Source: Treponema bryantii (GTDB lineage Bacteria; Spirochaetota; Spirochaetia; Treponematales; Treponemataceae). From it: a DNA stretch of 64,000 nt. This document shows positions 36,423-46,012 of the stretch, piece by piece. Made by a program: the position numbers and the translations under genes. The notes beneath the pieces were generated by a model. The model was not told the origin of the DNA. It saw only the letters and a list, made by a program, of their open reading frames with translations, and did no database searches. Each line of letters begins with the position of its first letter. The stretch's first letter is position 1. The stretch is from positions 2,170,001 through 2,234,000 of the forward strand of contig NZ_AP025286.1 in assembly GCF_036492245.1 (NCBI RefSeq). The letters are read 5' to 3'.

Positions 36423-38549
36423 TTACTCTTCGCCTTCTACCGGCATTACAGCTTCTTCTTCGCCGCTTGTGTGGAGGTAATCACAGTCTGGATTAATACA
36501 AGACTTGTAAGCACCATTCTTCTTGTCGAACTTTTCAACAAGGAACCAGCCGCACTTAGGACAGTACTGATCGATTGGCTTAAAGTGACTGATAAATGTA
36601 CAGGTTGGATAATTTGTACAGCCGTAGAAAGCCTTTCCTCGGCCCTTAGTCTTACGCTCAACAATTTCACCACCACAGTCTTTACATGGACACTTAGCAA
36701 GTGGAATTGATTTTGTGTTATGACACTCTGGGAATCCGGAACATGCAAGGAAGAATCCAAAGCGGCCAAGCTTCTTAACCATAGGCTTACCACAGAGTTC
36801 GCAAACCTTGTCAGTTTCTTCATCAAGGAAGCCCTTAATACTTTCCTGGTGCTCCATTACATTATCAACAGTCTGTTTAAACGGACCATAGAAATCAGCG
36901 ATAATATCGTTCCAAACAAGCTCGTCTTCTTCTACCTGGTCAAGCTCGTTTTCTACTTTAGCAGTGAACTCTTCGTTAATTACAGCTGGGAAAGATTCAA
37001 CGAGAATCTTGTTAATCATTTTACCAAGCTGAGTTGGAACAAGCTGCTTGTTACTGCGGGTTACGTAGTAGCGGTCAAGCAATACAGAAATAATTGTTGC
37101 ATAAGTTGAAGGACGACCGATACCCTTTTCCTCGAGCATTCGTACAATCGAAGCATCAGTATAGCGTGCAGGTCCCTGAGTAAAGTGCTGCTCCGGATGG
37201 AAGTTTTCTACGTTCAGAGTCTCACCTTCCTTCATTGCAGGAAGTGAAGAAGATTTTTCTTCTTTTGAAGAAAGCAGCTTAATTACCTGATAGAAACCTT
37301 TTTCTGCAATCTTACTTGCAGCAACGCGGAACAAAGCGTCACCGGCTTCAATTTCAACAGAAGTAGTTACCATCTTTGCGTTGTTCATCTGAGAAGAAAC
37401 AAAGCGCTCCCAGATAATTGAGTACAAGCGGAACTGATCGTGTGAAAGATATTCCTTTACGCTCTCTGGTGTGTAAGTTGTGTATGTAGGACGAATACCT
37501 TCATGGGCATCCTGAGCTGATTTTCCAACAGCATAGTGAATTGGTTCAGCAGGAAGTTCTGCCGGATGATTTTTCGAAAGCCAGTCACGAACATCTGCAA
37601 GAGCTGTTTCAGAAATACGAACAGAGTCCGTACGCATGTAAGTAATAAGACCGACATGATTTTCGCCAATCTGAATACCTTCGTAAAGCTGCTGAGCAAT
37701 CTGCATAGTCTTACGTGAAGTAAAACCAAGACGGTTAGCCGCAGCCTGCTGAAGTTTTGAAGTTGTGAACGGAGGCTTAGGACGAACAGTTTTTTCTGTC
37801 TTTTTGATTGATGAAACTGTACAAGGAGAGTTTTTGATTTTCTCAATGATTTCGTTTACAGCAGCCTCACTCTTAAGTTCAGGAGCTTCTCCGTTATATT
37901 TTACAAGCTGAGCTGTAAAAGAAGATTTTCCCTTTGTAAAGTCTGCATCAAGTGACCAGTATTCTTCCGGCAAAAAGTCTTCTACTTCTTTTTCACGCTC
38001 ACAGATAAGACGGAGCGCTACAGACTGAACACGGCCTGCAGAAAGACCATTCTTTACCTTTACCCACAAAAGCGGACTTAAGTTATAACCTACAAGACGG
38101 TCAAGAACGCGGCGAGCCTTCTGAGCATTTACCTTGGCTTCTACAATTTCACCAGGATGCTTTACAGCTTCTGTAATTGCAGTTGGTGTAATTTCATTGA
38201 ATACGATACGGCTGATTTTTGCATCAGTTTTATCACGCAGAGCACGGTTCAAATGCCAGGCAATAGCCTCTCCTTCGCGGTCGTTATCGGATGCGAGAAG
38301 GACAGCTTCTGATTTTTTTGCTTCCTTCTGGAGTTCTTTTAAGAGCTTTGCTTTTCCGCGCACTGTAATATATTCAGGCTGGAATCCGTTTTCTATATCA
38401 ATAGCCATTCGAGACTTAGGAAGATCAATAAGATGACCTACAGAAGCTCTAACCACATAGCCAGGCCCAAGATACTTTTCAATAGTGTGTGCTTTTGTAG
38501 GAGACTCTACGATTACGAGAGTCTGTGGAGTTTTAGTCTTTTTAGCCAT
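36423..38549 (-). CDS. topA: DNA topoisomerase I
   Basis: 708 residues. The Toprim domain begins VIVESPTKAHTIEKYLG. The catalytic tyrosine is in GLITYMRTDSVRIS (near residue 300). Three C-terminal four-cysteine zinc ribbons are visible at about 580-690. The acidic end EEEAVMPVEGEE closes the protein. The ribosome-site region upstream is duplicated. Confidence 0.97.
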   Translation of the reverse strand: MAKKTKTPQTLVIVESPTKAHTIEKYLGPGYVVRASVGHLIDLPKSRMAIDIENGFQPEYITVRGKAKLLKELQKEAKKSEAVLLASDNDREGEAIAWHLNRALRDKTDAKISRIVFNEITPTAITEAVKHPGEIVEAKVNAQKARRVLDRLVGYNLSPLLWVKVKNGLSAGRVQSVALRLICEREKEVEDFLPEEYWSLDADFTKGKSSFTAQLVKYNGEAPELKSEAAVNEIIEKIKNSPCTVSSIKKTEKTVRPKPPFTTSKLQQAAANRLGFTSRKTMQIAQQLYEGIQIGENHVGLITYMRTDSVRISETALADVRDWLSKNHPAELPAEPIHYAVGKSAQDAHEGIRPTYTTYTPESVKEYLSHDQFRLYSIIWERFVSSQMNNAKMVTTSVEIEAGDALFRVAASKIAEKGFYQVIKLLSSKEEKSSSLPAMKEGETLNVENFHPEQHFTQGPARYTDASIVRMLEEKGIGRPSTYATIISVLLDRYYVTRSNKQLVPTQLGKMINKILVESFPAVINEEFTAKVENELDQVEEDELVWNDIIADFYGPFKQTVDNVMEHQESIKGFLDEETDKVCELCGKPMVKKLGRFGFFLACSGFPECHNTKSIPLAKCPCKDCGGEIVERKTKGRGKAFYGCTNYPTCTFISHFKPIDQYCPKCGWFLVEKFDKKNGAYKSCINPDCDYLHTSGEEEAVMPVEGEE

Positions 38550-38575
38550 AACAAAATCCTTGTAACAAAATCCTT
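38549..38575 (-). repeat. Tandem 13-bp duplication of the topA ribosome site
   Basis: Two exact copies of TAACAAAATCCTT (38549-38561 and 38563-38575; AAGGATTTTGTTA on the minus strand) at a 14-bp period lie immediately before topA. Each contains AAGGA. Only the nearer one is well spaced for the ATG. Confidence 0.7.
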
Positions 38576-38581
38576 TAAGTC

Positions 38582-39646
38582 TTATGTAAATAGTTCTCCC
38601 TGAACGGGAGGTGCACTGCGTTCACCAGGCGGTTCTGCCAGAGCGACACAGTAGTCTTTATAATCTTTTATCACCGGGGCTCCAGCTGAAAGGAACTTTT
38701 CCGGTGTATTTTCCCTTTTATACCTGCTTACACGGCCTGCAGCAAAGCTCTTTTCCAGATCTTCGCGTACAACCGCAGAAATCCTTGAAGCCGCTTCACC
38801 AAACGCTGCTTCATGAAACATCACGTCGCGGCCGTCTTCCAGTGCCAGATCAGCAGTTATAAGCGCTCCGCTGCCAGCCGGTGCTTCAATAACCACCGTA
38901 GCTTCAGAGAGCCCTGCAACAATCCGGTTCCGTGCAATAAACTGCCATTTCCCGGTCCCCGAGCCCGGCCCGTACTCGCTCAAAATACAGCCCCCGCTCT
39001 GAAGCACCGCGGCTCCCAGCCTCTTATTAGTATGCGGCACTATATCATCAATTGCACTCGGTAAAACCGCAATCGTGTGACCTAGAACGGCACCATCGTA
39101 ATTACCGTTTTTTTCAGCCCTTTCATAAAAGGCATCAATCGCACCAAGGTGCGCATACGAATCTGCACCCGAAGCAAGGCCACTGACAACATTACAGCCA
39201 TCTATAGCCGCATCATGAGCAAAACATCTAGCCGCTTCACGGCCAACCTGACTAAGCCGCCTTGTTCCAACAACAGAAACACATCTACCGTTCAAAAGTG
39301 ACACATCACCGCGTACAAACAAAGCAAACGGCGGATCTGCTATCTGCCGTAAAGGTTCCGGGTATCCCTCATCATCATGAAAAAGAATTTTTATCCCAAG
39401 ACGCTTGCATTGCCAGGCTTCTGCCTGTGCCAACCGCAGGTTTTCAGGGCCATTCCACACAGCCCGAGGCTTCTCTCCGCACTCTGCAAGTTTTAATATT
39501 TCTTCTATAAACTGTAATGCAAGCGAATGAGGACTGTCAAGTTTTTTTAGTAATTTTTTTTTCTGATTAAAGTCTAAAAAGGAAATTCTCGCTACAGAAA
39601 GCGCCAGAATAAGCGAATCATCGAAATCAGTTAGAATATGCTGCAT
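38582..39646 (-). CDS. dprA: DNA-processing protein DprA (Smf)
   Basis: 354 residues. DprA loads RecA on incoming single-stranded DNA. The Rossmann core carries VSVVGTRRLSQVGREAA, VSGLASGADSYAHLGA and the C-terminal EAPAGSGALITADLALE. An insertion of about 15 residues (FYERAEKNGNYDGAVLGH) lies in the core. Its start overlaps the end of the TPR lipoprotein gene by 20 bases and topA follows, matching the smf-topA order of Bacillus. No other competence gene is in the window. Confidence 0.94.
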   Translation of the reverse strand: MQHILTDFDDSLILALSVARISFLDFNQKKKLLKKLDSPHSLALQFIEEILKLAECGEKPRAVWNGPENLRLAQAEAWQCKRLGIKILFHDDEGYPEPLRQIADPPFALFVRGDVSLLNGRCVSVVGTRRLSQVGREAARCFAHDAAIDGCNVVSGLASGADSYAHLGAIDAFYERAEKNGNYDGAVLGHTIAVLPSAIDDIVPHTNKRLGAAVLQSGGCILSEYGPGSGTGKWQFIARNRIVAGLSEATVVIEAPAGSGALITADLALEDGRDVMFHEAAFGEAASRISAVVREDLEKSFAAGRVSRYKRENTPEKFLSAGAPVIKDYKDYCVALAEPPGERSAPPVQGELFT

Positions 39647-40346
39647 CTAAAACTGTTTTTTTGTTCTCCTCTGCGGTTGCTTTTTTCTCGGCGGATTTTG
39701 TGGTGTTTATGATTTTATCGTACATTGCAGCAGATTTTTCAAAATCATAATTTGAATAATATGCCCTTGCAAGTACAAACATGGCGTCAATATTTTTGGT
39801 GTCTATTGAAAGAGCCTTTTCAAGATGTGGAATTGCCTTTGCCGGTTCATCAAGCTCAAACACATACAGCACGCCAAGTCCGTATAAAGCGCGCACATAT
39901 CTGTCTTCAATATCAATGGCTCTAAGGTAAGCTTCTTCTGCAAGTTTAAGGTAATTGTATTTTACCTCGGTGCTTCCACTGCCACCAAAGTCCATTGCTG
40001 CATGCGACATATAGCCTGCACACACACCTACATAATAATACAAATTCTGATTATTTGGATAGTACTGAAGGGCCTCCTGGAAGCATTTTAAAGCCTCTCC
40101 GTACATTTTCTGATCAAGATAACGGGTTCCAAGGATTTTATACCAGATTCCAATCTGACTCTGTGCCAGCTGAATATCTGCTACTCTTTTCTGATATTTT
40201 TCAATAGCATCTTTTAGTTCTTCAACAGTTGTCGGGCTTTCAACACCTTCCTCCAGATGCTGCTGACGGATAATCTGTTTATTTGATACCTTACAAGAAG
40301 AAAAGACAACAGCACCTAATAAAACTAAAAGAATACCTTTTTTCAT
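39627..40346 (-). CDS. TPR-repeat lipoprotein
   Basis: 239 residues. Signal peptide with a lipobox-like FSSC (C18). Three or four tetratricopeptide units span about 60-225, for example MYGEALKCFQEALQYYPNN and PAKAIPHLEKALSIDTKN. These proteins act as envelope scaffolds; the partner is not evident. It lies between xerD and dprA, overlapping the latter. Confidence 0.85.
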   Translation of the reverse strand: MKKGILLVLLGAVVFSSCKVSNKQIIRQQHLEEGVESPTTVEELKDAIEKYQKRVADIQLAQSQIGIWYKILGTRYLDQKMYGEALKCFQEALQYYPNNQNLYYYVGVCAGYMSHAAMDFGGSGSTEVKYNYLKLAEEAYLRAIDIEDRYVRALYGLGVLYVFELDEPAKAIPHLEKALSIDTKNIDAMFVLARAYYSNYDFEKSAAMYDKIINTTKSAEKKATAEENKKTVLDAAYSN

Positions 40347-40368
40347 ATCAGAAATCTCCTTTCCTTAA

Positions 40369-41247
40369 TTACTGAAAATATTTCTCATGCGCATCTTCCA
40401 GCTGACGGTCTGTAACATGCGTGTAAATAGTCGTCGTACTTAAATCACTATGGCCCAAAAGTTCCTGTAAGGAACGTAAATCAGCCCCACCACTCAAAAG
40501 ATGAGTTGCAAACGAATGCCGGAGGGTATGAACCTTTGCTTCTACTCCGCTGAGCGCTTCCAGCTCCTGAAAACGCTTCCATACTCCCTTCCGTGAAATG
40601 GGCTGGCCTCTGTAATTTACAAAAAGCTCAGGCACATTACGTCCCTTTACAAGTTCGGGCCGAACTTCATTAAGATACACAAGAATTTTTTCAAGAGCCC
40701 GGTCTCCAAAAGGAACAATTCTCTCTTTATCGCCTTTACCCCGCACAAGAATCAGTTTTTCATCAAGATGAACATTTGCCAGCAGCAGTGTACAGGCTTC
40801 ACTAATACGAAGTCCACAGGAATAAATAAGCTCAAAAAGAGCGTCATCTCTCTTACCGCTTGGAGTGGAAGTATCAATGCAGCCTAAGAGAGAATCAATC
40901 TGTTCAACTGAAAGCACCTTGGGAAGATGCTTTGCAGCCTTTGGCTTATCCAGTGCAAGAGCAACATTTTCTTCCCACATACCTTTGCGGACAAGATAGT
41001 CGCCCAATGCCCTTATTCCTGAAATATCCTTAGCTATTGTAAGTTCAGAACAACCGTCAGTCTGCCTTTTTATAAGATAATACAATAAGTTCTGGACGGA
41101 CACATCTTTCAGTTTAATTCTTTCGGTAGCAAGCCAGTCCAGAAATTCTTCTGCAGAAATCTTATATGTTATTGCAGTCTGTTTTGAATCACGTTTTACA
41201 AGGAGAAGATCCGTATAAAACTGATTCAAAAAAATATCCTTAGTCAT
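40369..41247 (-). CDS. xerD: Tyrosine recombinase XerD-like
   Basis: 292 residues. The catalytic residues appear in YSCGLRISEAC (Arg), HTLRHSFATHLL (His-x-x-Arg) and LLGHSDLSTTTIYTHVT (His, Tyr). The N-terminal core-binding domain spans about 1-95. It is the second Xer protein of the window. The XerC/XerD naming follows neighbours only: this one follows ftsZ by 8 bases, which ties chromosome-dimer resolution to the division operon. Confidence 0.9.
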   Translation of the reverse strand: MTKDIFLNQFYTDLLLVKRDSKQTAITYKISAEEFLDWLATERIKLKDVSVQNLLYYLIKRQTDGCSELTIAKDISGIRALGDYLVRKGMWEENVALALDKPKAAKHLPKVLSVEQIDSLLGCIDTSTPSGKRDDALFELIYSCGLRISEACTLLLANVHLDEKLILVRGKGDKERIVPFGDRALEKILVYLNEVRPELVKGRNVPELFVNYRGQPISRKGVWKRFQELEALSGVEAKVHTLRHSFATHLLSGGADLRSLQELLGHSDLSTTTIYTHVTDRQLEDAHEKYFQ

Positions 41248-41255
41248 TGAACAAG

Positions 41256-42608
41256 TTAGTCATCCAGACGGATTGTTCTGCTGTATTCGCTTTTATTCCA
41301 GATTGCAGGTTTTACAAGATCATTTTCATCTGGAATGAATCCTGCTGGAGGTGCAAATGAACCAGATCCTGAAGAAGATGTATTTTCTTCGCTGAAGATT
41401 CCTTCTACAAGTGAACCTTTCTTTTCTGCATCTGGAGTTTTTGGAATGCTGTGAGATGCAACAAATTCTCCACCAAGAGCAGAACCAGTAGATGAACCTG
41501 TCTTATGAAGAATACTGTTCATATCATTAAGGCTGAAAGTATCTTCTCTAACTGGTTTTGGTTCAGATTTTACCTCTGGTACAGCTTCCTGTTTTTCAAC
41601 AGCAATTCTTCCTGTATCTTCAAAACCTGTAGCAATTACAGTTACGCTGATTTTACCCTCAAGTTCTGGCTGAGTAACCTGTCCCCAGAACATGTTATAA
41701 TCTTTATCTGCAGAAGCTGAAACAATCTTACAGATTTCTCCAACCTCAGCAAGTGTAATTTCTTCTGATGCACAGATATTAACAAGGAGATTCTTTGCTC
41801 CGTCAATCTTAGAATTCTCAAGCATTGGATTATGAATTGCATTGTAAGCAGCGTCTGTAGCACGGTTTTCACCTTCACCAATACCAATTCCAAAGATTGC
41901 ATTACCCTGTCCAGCCATTGCATTGCGAACATCTGCAAAGTCAGTATTTACATCACCAGGGTTTGTAATGATATTTGAAATACCTTCAACACCCTGACAG
42001 AGTACTTCATCTGCCTTTCTGAAGGATTCTTTTACAGTAAGGTTTTTATCAATATTTTTGAAAAGCTGTTCGTTTGGGATAACAATGAGAGAGTCAACCT
42101 GTTCGTGAAGTTTCTTAAGACCTTCCTGAGCCTGTCGCATACGAACATTTCCTTCGAATTCAAAAGGAGTTGTAACAACGGCTACAGTAAGACATCCAAG
42201 TTCTTTTGCAATACGTGCAACAACTGGAGCAGAACCAGTTCCTGTTCCACCACCCATTCCGGCTGTGATGAATACCATATCTGCACCACGGAGCTCATTT
42301 GTAATAAGCTCTTTGTCTTCTTCAGCTGCCTGTTCACCTACTTCAGGTTTACCACCAGCTCCGAGACCTTTTGTTACTTTCTGTCCGATTGCAAGCTTTG
42401 TAGCAGCACGTGAACGGCCGAGAGCCTGTAAGTCAGTATTAAGAACGATAAAATCTACGTTGCTAAGCTCGCGGAAAATCATTCTGTTTACAGCGTTTGA
42501 ACCGCCGCCACCACAACCAACTACCTTAATTACGGTAGGGCTGCAGCCAGAAGCTTCTGCCTCATAACCTGTTTCATCGTCTACGATTGAAATGCCAAGA
42601 TTTCCCAT
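41256..42608 (-). CDS. ftsZ: Cell division GTPase FtsZ
   Basis: 450 residues from the ATG at 42608, just after GGGAGGAA; a GTG 12 bases upstream lies in the ribosome site. The tubulin-type signature is GGGTGTGSAPVVA (about 107-119) and the N-terminal loop is GCGGGGSNAVNRM. The variable Ser/Gly-rich tail (about 345-430) leads to the end SEYSRTIRLDD, a divergent version of the FtsA/ZipA-binding peptide. It follows ftsA by 62 bases. Confidence 0.97.
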   Translation of the reverse strand: MGNLGISIVDDETGYEAEASGCSPTVIKVVGCGGGGSNAVNRMIFRELSNVDFIVLNTDLQALGRSRAATKLAIGQKVTKGLGAGGKPEVGEQAAEEDKELITNELRGADMVFITAGMGGGTGTGSAPVVARIAKELGCLTVAVVTTPFEFEGNVRMRQAQEGLKKLHEQVDSLIVIPNEQLFKNIDKNLTVKESFRKADEVLCQGVEGISNIITNPGDVNTDFADVRNAMAGQGNAIFGIGIGEGENRATDAAYNAIHNPMLENSKIDGAKNLLVNICASEEITLAEVGEICKIVSASADKDYNMFWGQVTQPELEGKISVTVIATGFEDTGRIAVEKQEAVPEVKSEPKPVREDTFSLNDMNSILHKTGSSTGSALGGEFVASHSIPKTPDAEKKGSLVEGIFSEENTSSSGSGSFAPPAGFIPDENDLVKPAIWNKSEYSRTIRLDD

Positions 42609-42670
42609 ATTTCCTCCCACTCAAACGCTTCCCCAAGCGTACACTTTTTAAGTGATTTAATTATACAATA

Positions 42671-43942
42671 TCAGAATAATGATTTAAATATCTTCTTCAG
42701 AACACTCTCACCCTTCTGCTTTTCCTTATGCACAGGACGACCTTTTGTTCTGCGGCTTCTGTCCTTACCACTTGCAAGAGATTTATTTGCAAGGACCAGA
42801 CCAATTACTGTTGCAAAATCAGGTCTCTTATAGTCTTCTTCAATTCCACCAAGACTTTCAGGCACTCCAAGACGAACAGAAGTTGTATGGAACACTTTCT
42901 GCGCAAGATCAATTACACCTTCCATCATTGCGCCGCCACCGGTGAGAATAATATTTCCAGAGAGTTCTTTAATAGAATCTCCGACATTCTTTTTAAGAGC
43001 TACTTTTACAAGAGTAAAAATCTGTTCTACACGAGCCTGAATAATCTGAGCAAGCTGGCTCTTTTTCATGATTTCAGGAGCACGACCTCCAACACCAGGA
43101 AGAATTACATCAAGATCTGTATCTTTTGTAATTGAATCTACCCAGCAGCAGCCGTTTTCAATTTTAATTTTTTCTGCAGCGGCAGTTGAAATACCGCCGA
43201 CAACAGAAATATCATTTGTTACAAGATTTCCACCAACTGGAATTGAGAAAGTTCCGATAGGAGCTCCCTTCAAAAGCAAGAGAACATCTGTAGTTCCCGC
43301 ACCCATATCAATCAAAATGGAACCAAGTTCCATTTCATCCTGATGACAAACAGACTGAGTCTGTGCAAGAGTTTTAAGCATTACCCCATCAAGAATATAA
43401 TCTGATCGGGAAATGCAGGAACGAATATTCTGAATGATTGTTTTTGCCGCTGTGACAATATGAACTTCAGCCTCAAGACGGGTTCCCATACGGTGGATAG
43501 GATCCTGAATGCCGCCAATTCCATCTACAATATAATTCTGTGGAATTACATGTAACTTTTCACGGTCATCTGGTACTTTAATTGCAGTAGCGCATTCAAT
43601 TACACGCTCTACATCTGCGCGGGAAATTTCTTTTGTTGATTTATTTGCACTTGAAACCGGAACTGTTCCACGTGAATTCTGACTTTCAATCTGAGAACCG
43701 CCGATTGCTGTAATTACAGATTCTACTGTTGTACCCGCATTCTGTTCTGCGGCATCTATTGTCTCTTTAATGGCATTTTTTGCATCTTCAATATTTACAA
43801 TTACACCGTTGCGAAGTCCTGCTGATTTTCTGGATGCGGTTCCGGCTATGCGGATATTTCCTGTGTCAGGATCTATCTCTCCTATAGCCACGCGAATCAT
43901 ACTTGTTCCAATATCAAGTCCGACTACTTTTCCATCTGCCAT
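42671..43942 (-). CDS. ftsA: Cell division protein FtsA
   Basis: 423 residues. Actin-like ATPase that tethers FtsZ to the membrane. The start VVGLDIGTSMIRVAIGEID and the phosphate loop SILIDMGAGTTDVLLL are typical. NIILTGGGAMMEGVIDLAQ is the adenosine motif. The C-terminal basic and hydrophobic end SVLKKIFKSLF is the membrane-targeting amphipathic helix. Confidence 0.95.
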   Translation of the reverse strand: MADGKVVGLDIGTSMIRVAIGEIDPDTGNIRIAGTASRKSAGLRNGVIVNIEDAKNAIKETIDAAEQNAGTTVESVITAIGGSQIESQNSRGTVPVSSANKSTKEISRADVERVIECATAIKVPDDREKLHVIPQNYIVDGIGGIQDPIHRMGTRLEAEVHIVTAAKTIIQNIRSCISRSDYILDGVMLKTLAQTQSVCHQDEMELGSILIDMGAGTTDVLLLLKGAPIGTFSIPVGGNLVTNDISVVGGISTAAAEKIKIENGCCWVDSITKDTDLDVILPGVGGRAPEIMKKSQLAQIIQARVEQIFTLVKVALKKNVGDSIKELSGNIILTGGGAMMEGVIDLAQKVFHTTSVRLGVPESLGGIEEDYKRPDFATVIGLVLANKSLASGKDRSRRTKGRPVHKEKQKGESVLKKIFKSLF

Positions 43943-43961
43943 TTTCTAAATAACCTCTGAA

Positions 43962-44807
43962 TTATCTTGTGATGTATGAAACAGAACCATAACGCAAATC
44001 TACTGCTGCAACATCGGTTCCAATCTGATTCACTACATCAAGTACTACCATCATATACTTTAATGCGTCTTCATTCAATGCACGATCGGTAAGAACTTTA
44101 ACTTTTGACTGTGCAGGAATCAGAGCAAGTTCGTAGTTTCCAGAATCCTTTGGAAGCACACAAATTTCTGCTACACTTGCAAAATAATGCTGAGGCATTT
44201 CGCTGATTTTAGAAATCTGATCGATGAGAGGTCTGTATTTTGCAGGAATTCTCATTCCCTTTGACATATATTCAACAGGAAGTCCTGAAATAATAGGAAG
44301 AACTTCTTCTCGTTTTTCAGAAGCGCCTCTTTTTCCAGGGAAAAGAACTCCGTTTTTATCAATCTGAACTGGTGATGTACGGCCGTTTTCCATCACAAAA
44401 GTAACAGCAACCGGTTCACGCTCTTCAATATTTACATAAATTTTATCCGGGAATTTCTTTTCTACTGAAACATGACCGATTCCAGCTTCAGAAGACAACA
44501 ATGCTACAGCCTGTTCTACATCAAAATCAAACCAGCTTGTACTGTTCATAGGAAGCAGCATTCTTGCAATTTCTTCTGCAGAATAATCCTTCTGCCCGGT
44601 AACAGTTACCTTAGGACTAGAGAAACTAGGCATAATATACTTATAAATAACAAGCTCACAGAAAAGCGCAAAACAAAGTACACAGAAAATTACCTTAATA
44701 AATTTAATTTTCTTTTCAGCCTTGCTGTCTGCCCCTTCATACTCTTCAGAAAGGAAATAATCATTCTCAAGATAGTCTTCAGCAACTAACAAACTCACAT
44801 CACTCAT
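43962..44807 (-). CDS. FtsQ/DivIB-type division protein
   Basis: 281 residues from the ATG at 44807; the GTG nine bases upstream is within the AGGTGGAT ribosome site. A cytoplasmic tail of about 35 residues, one membrane helix (about 36-58), then a POTRA-like segment starting PKVTVTGQKDYSAEEIARML. The following beta domain includes FPDKIYVNIEEREPVAV, a typical FtsQ motif. Its place between ftsW and ftsA supports the call. Confidence 0.85.
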   Translation of the reverse strand: MSDVSLLVAEDYLENDYFLSEEYEGADSKAEKKIKFIKVIFCVLCFALFCELVIYKYIMPSFSSPKVTVTGQKDYSAEEIARMLLPMNSTSWFDFDVEQAVALLSSEAGIGHVSVEKKFPDKIYVNIEEREPVAVTFVMENGRTSPVQIDKNGVLFPGKRGASEKREEVLPIISGLPVEYMSKGMRIPAKYRPLIDQISKISEMPQHYFASVAEICVLPKDSGNYELALIPAQSKVKVLTDRALNEDALKYMMVVLDVVNQIGTDVAAVDLRYGSVSYITR

Positions 44808-44822
44808 TTTATCCACCTTTTA

Positions 44823-46010
44823 TTATAAGTAAGAAAGTGACTCTATATTAATTTCGTCACTTTCTGTCATTTTTTCATCTATTTTTTCGCAGCGTGAAGC
44901 GTTTACAATAAAGCCGCACATTGCGAGTGTTATAATAATTGAAGTTCCTCCAAGAGAGAAAAACGGAAGGTTAATTCCTGTTGAAGGAAGTACACCACTA
45001 ACAACCATGGTATTTACAAGAGACTGCAAAACAATTACAGAAACACAACCAAAAGTTGAAAGTGCACTAAATTTATCAGGGTTAGAAAGAGCTGCTTTAT
45101 AACCTCTGTAAGCAAAGAATCCGAGCAGTACAAAATAAATTACTACACCGATATATCCCATTGATTCAGCCCAGCCTGCAAAAATGTAATCTGCCTGAAC
45201 CTCAGGAATGCTGTTAATTTTAGAAAGACCTACACCAATTCCACTGCCCCATACTCCACCAGCACTGATTGCACGCTTTGCATTAAGGCTCTGATAGTTA
45301 ATGCTTGAACTGAATTCATCAGGACTGATCCAGCCGATAAGACGCTGAAGTCTATATGGATTAAGGGTAATCATAAGAAAAGCAGCCGGTATTGCAATCA
45401 ATGCAAACGGAAATATCCATACAAGCTTAGCACCAGAAACAAAGAACAAAAGAATTCCAATCAGAGTAATGAATACACCAGTAGAAAAATCCTTCTGGGC
45501 AAATACGATTCCAGCAAAGACTATAAGGGCAATCACACAAGGGAATACAGTTTTTTCTTCCGGATTCAAAAGCTTATCCTGCTTATCAAAATAATTGGCA
45601 AGGAAAAGAACAATTGCAAATTTTACAAGTTCAGAAGGCTGGAATGTAAAATTACCAGGAAGTCTAATCCAGCGGCGTGCACCATTTTTAATAATTGAAA
45701 TACCTGGAACAAATGTAAGGAAACACAAAACCAGAGAAACAATTACAATTACACTTACAAACTTTCTGATATATCTCATGTCAGTAATCATAAAGCCTGC
45801 AAAAAGTACAAAACCAACTGCTGAGCACAAAAGCTGACGCTTTACAAAATACAAAGGATTTCCAAAAGCTCTGATAGCAAAATTCTGTGAACATACATAC
45901 AGAGTAAAGATTCCAAGTCCCCACAAAAGAAGTATTGAACCAAGAAGCCAGATATCAACTTTATTATAATTCTGCGAAGGTTTATTCGCATAGAAAGTAA
46001 ACTGATTCAT
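44823..46010 (-). CDS. ftsW: SEDS-family peptidoglycan polymerase FtsW
   Basis: 395 residues with about ten membrane helices. SEDS proteins polymerise glycan strands; FtsW does so at the septum. The motifs FQPSELVKFAIVLFLANY and VSGVLPSTGINLPFFSLGGT are clear. No cognate class B penicillin-binding protein (ftsI) is in this cluster, so the FtsW/RodA distinction rests on gene context. Confidence 0.92.
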   Translation of the reverse strand: MNQFTFYANKPSQNYNKVDIWLLGSILLLWGLGIFTLYVCSQNFAIRAFGNPLYFVKRQLLCSAVGFVLFAGFMITDMRYIRKFVSVIVIVSLVLCFLTFVPGISIIKNGARRWIRLPGNFTFQPSELVKFAIVLFLANYFDKQDKLLNPEEKTVFPCVIALIVFAGIVFAQKDFSTGVFITLIGILLFFVSGAKLVWIFPFALIAIPAAFLMITLNPYRLQRLIGWISPDEFSSSINYQSLNAKRAISAGGVWGSGIGVGLSKINSIPEVQADYIFAGWAESMGYIGVVIYFVLLGFFAYRGYKAALSNPDKFSALSTFGCVSVIVLQSLVNTMVVSGVLPSTGINLPFFSLGGTSIIITLAMCGFIVNASRCEKIDEKMTESDEINIESLSYL

Positions 46011-46012
46011 TC

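Noticed and set aside
30714-41247. Tyrosine recombinases as evidence for an integrated element
   Set aside because: Both are Xer-type in housekeeping contexts (hslVU and ftsZ). No att duplications, phage genes or cargo are present.
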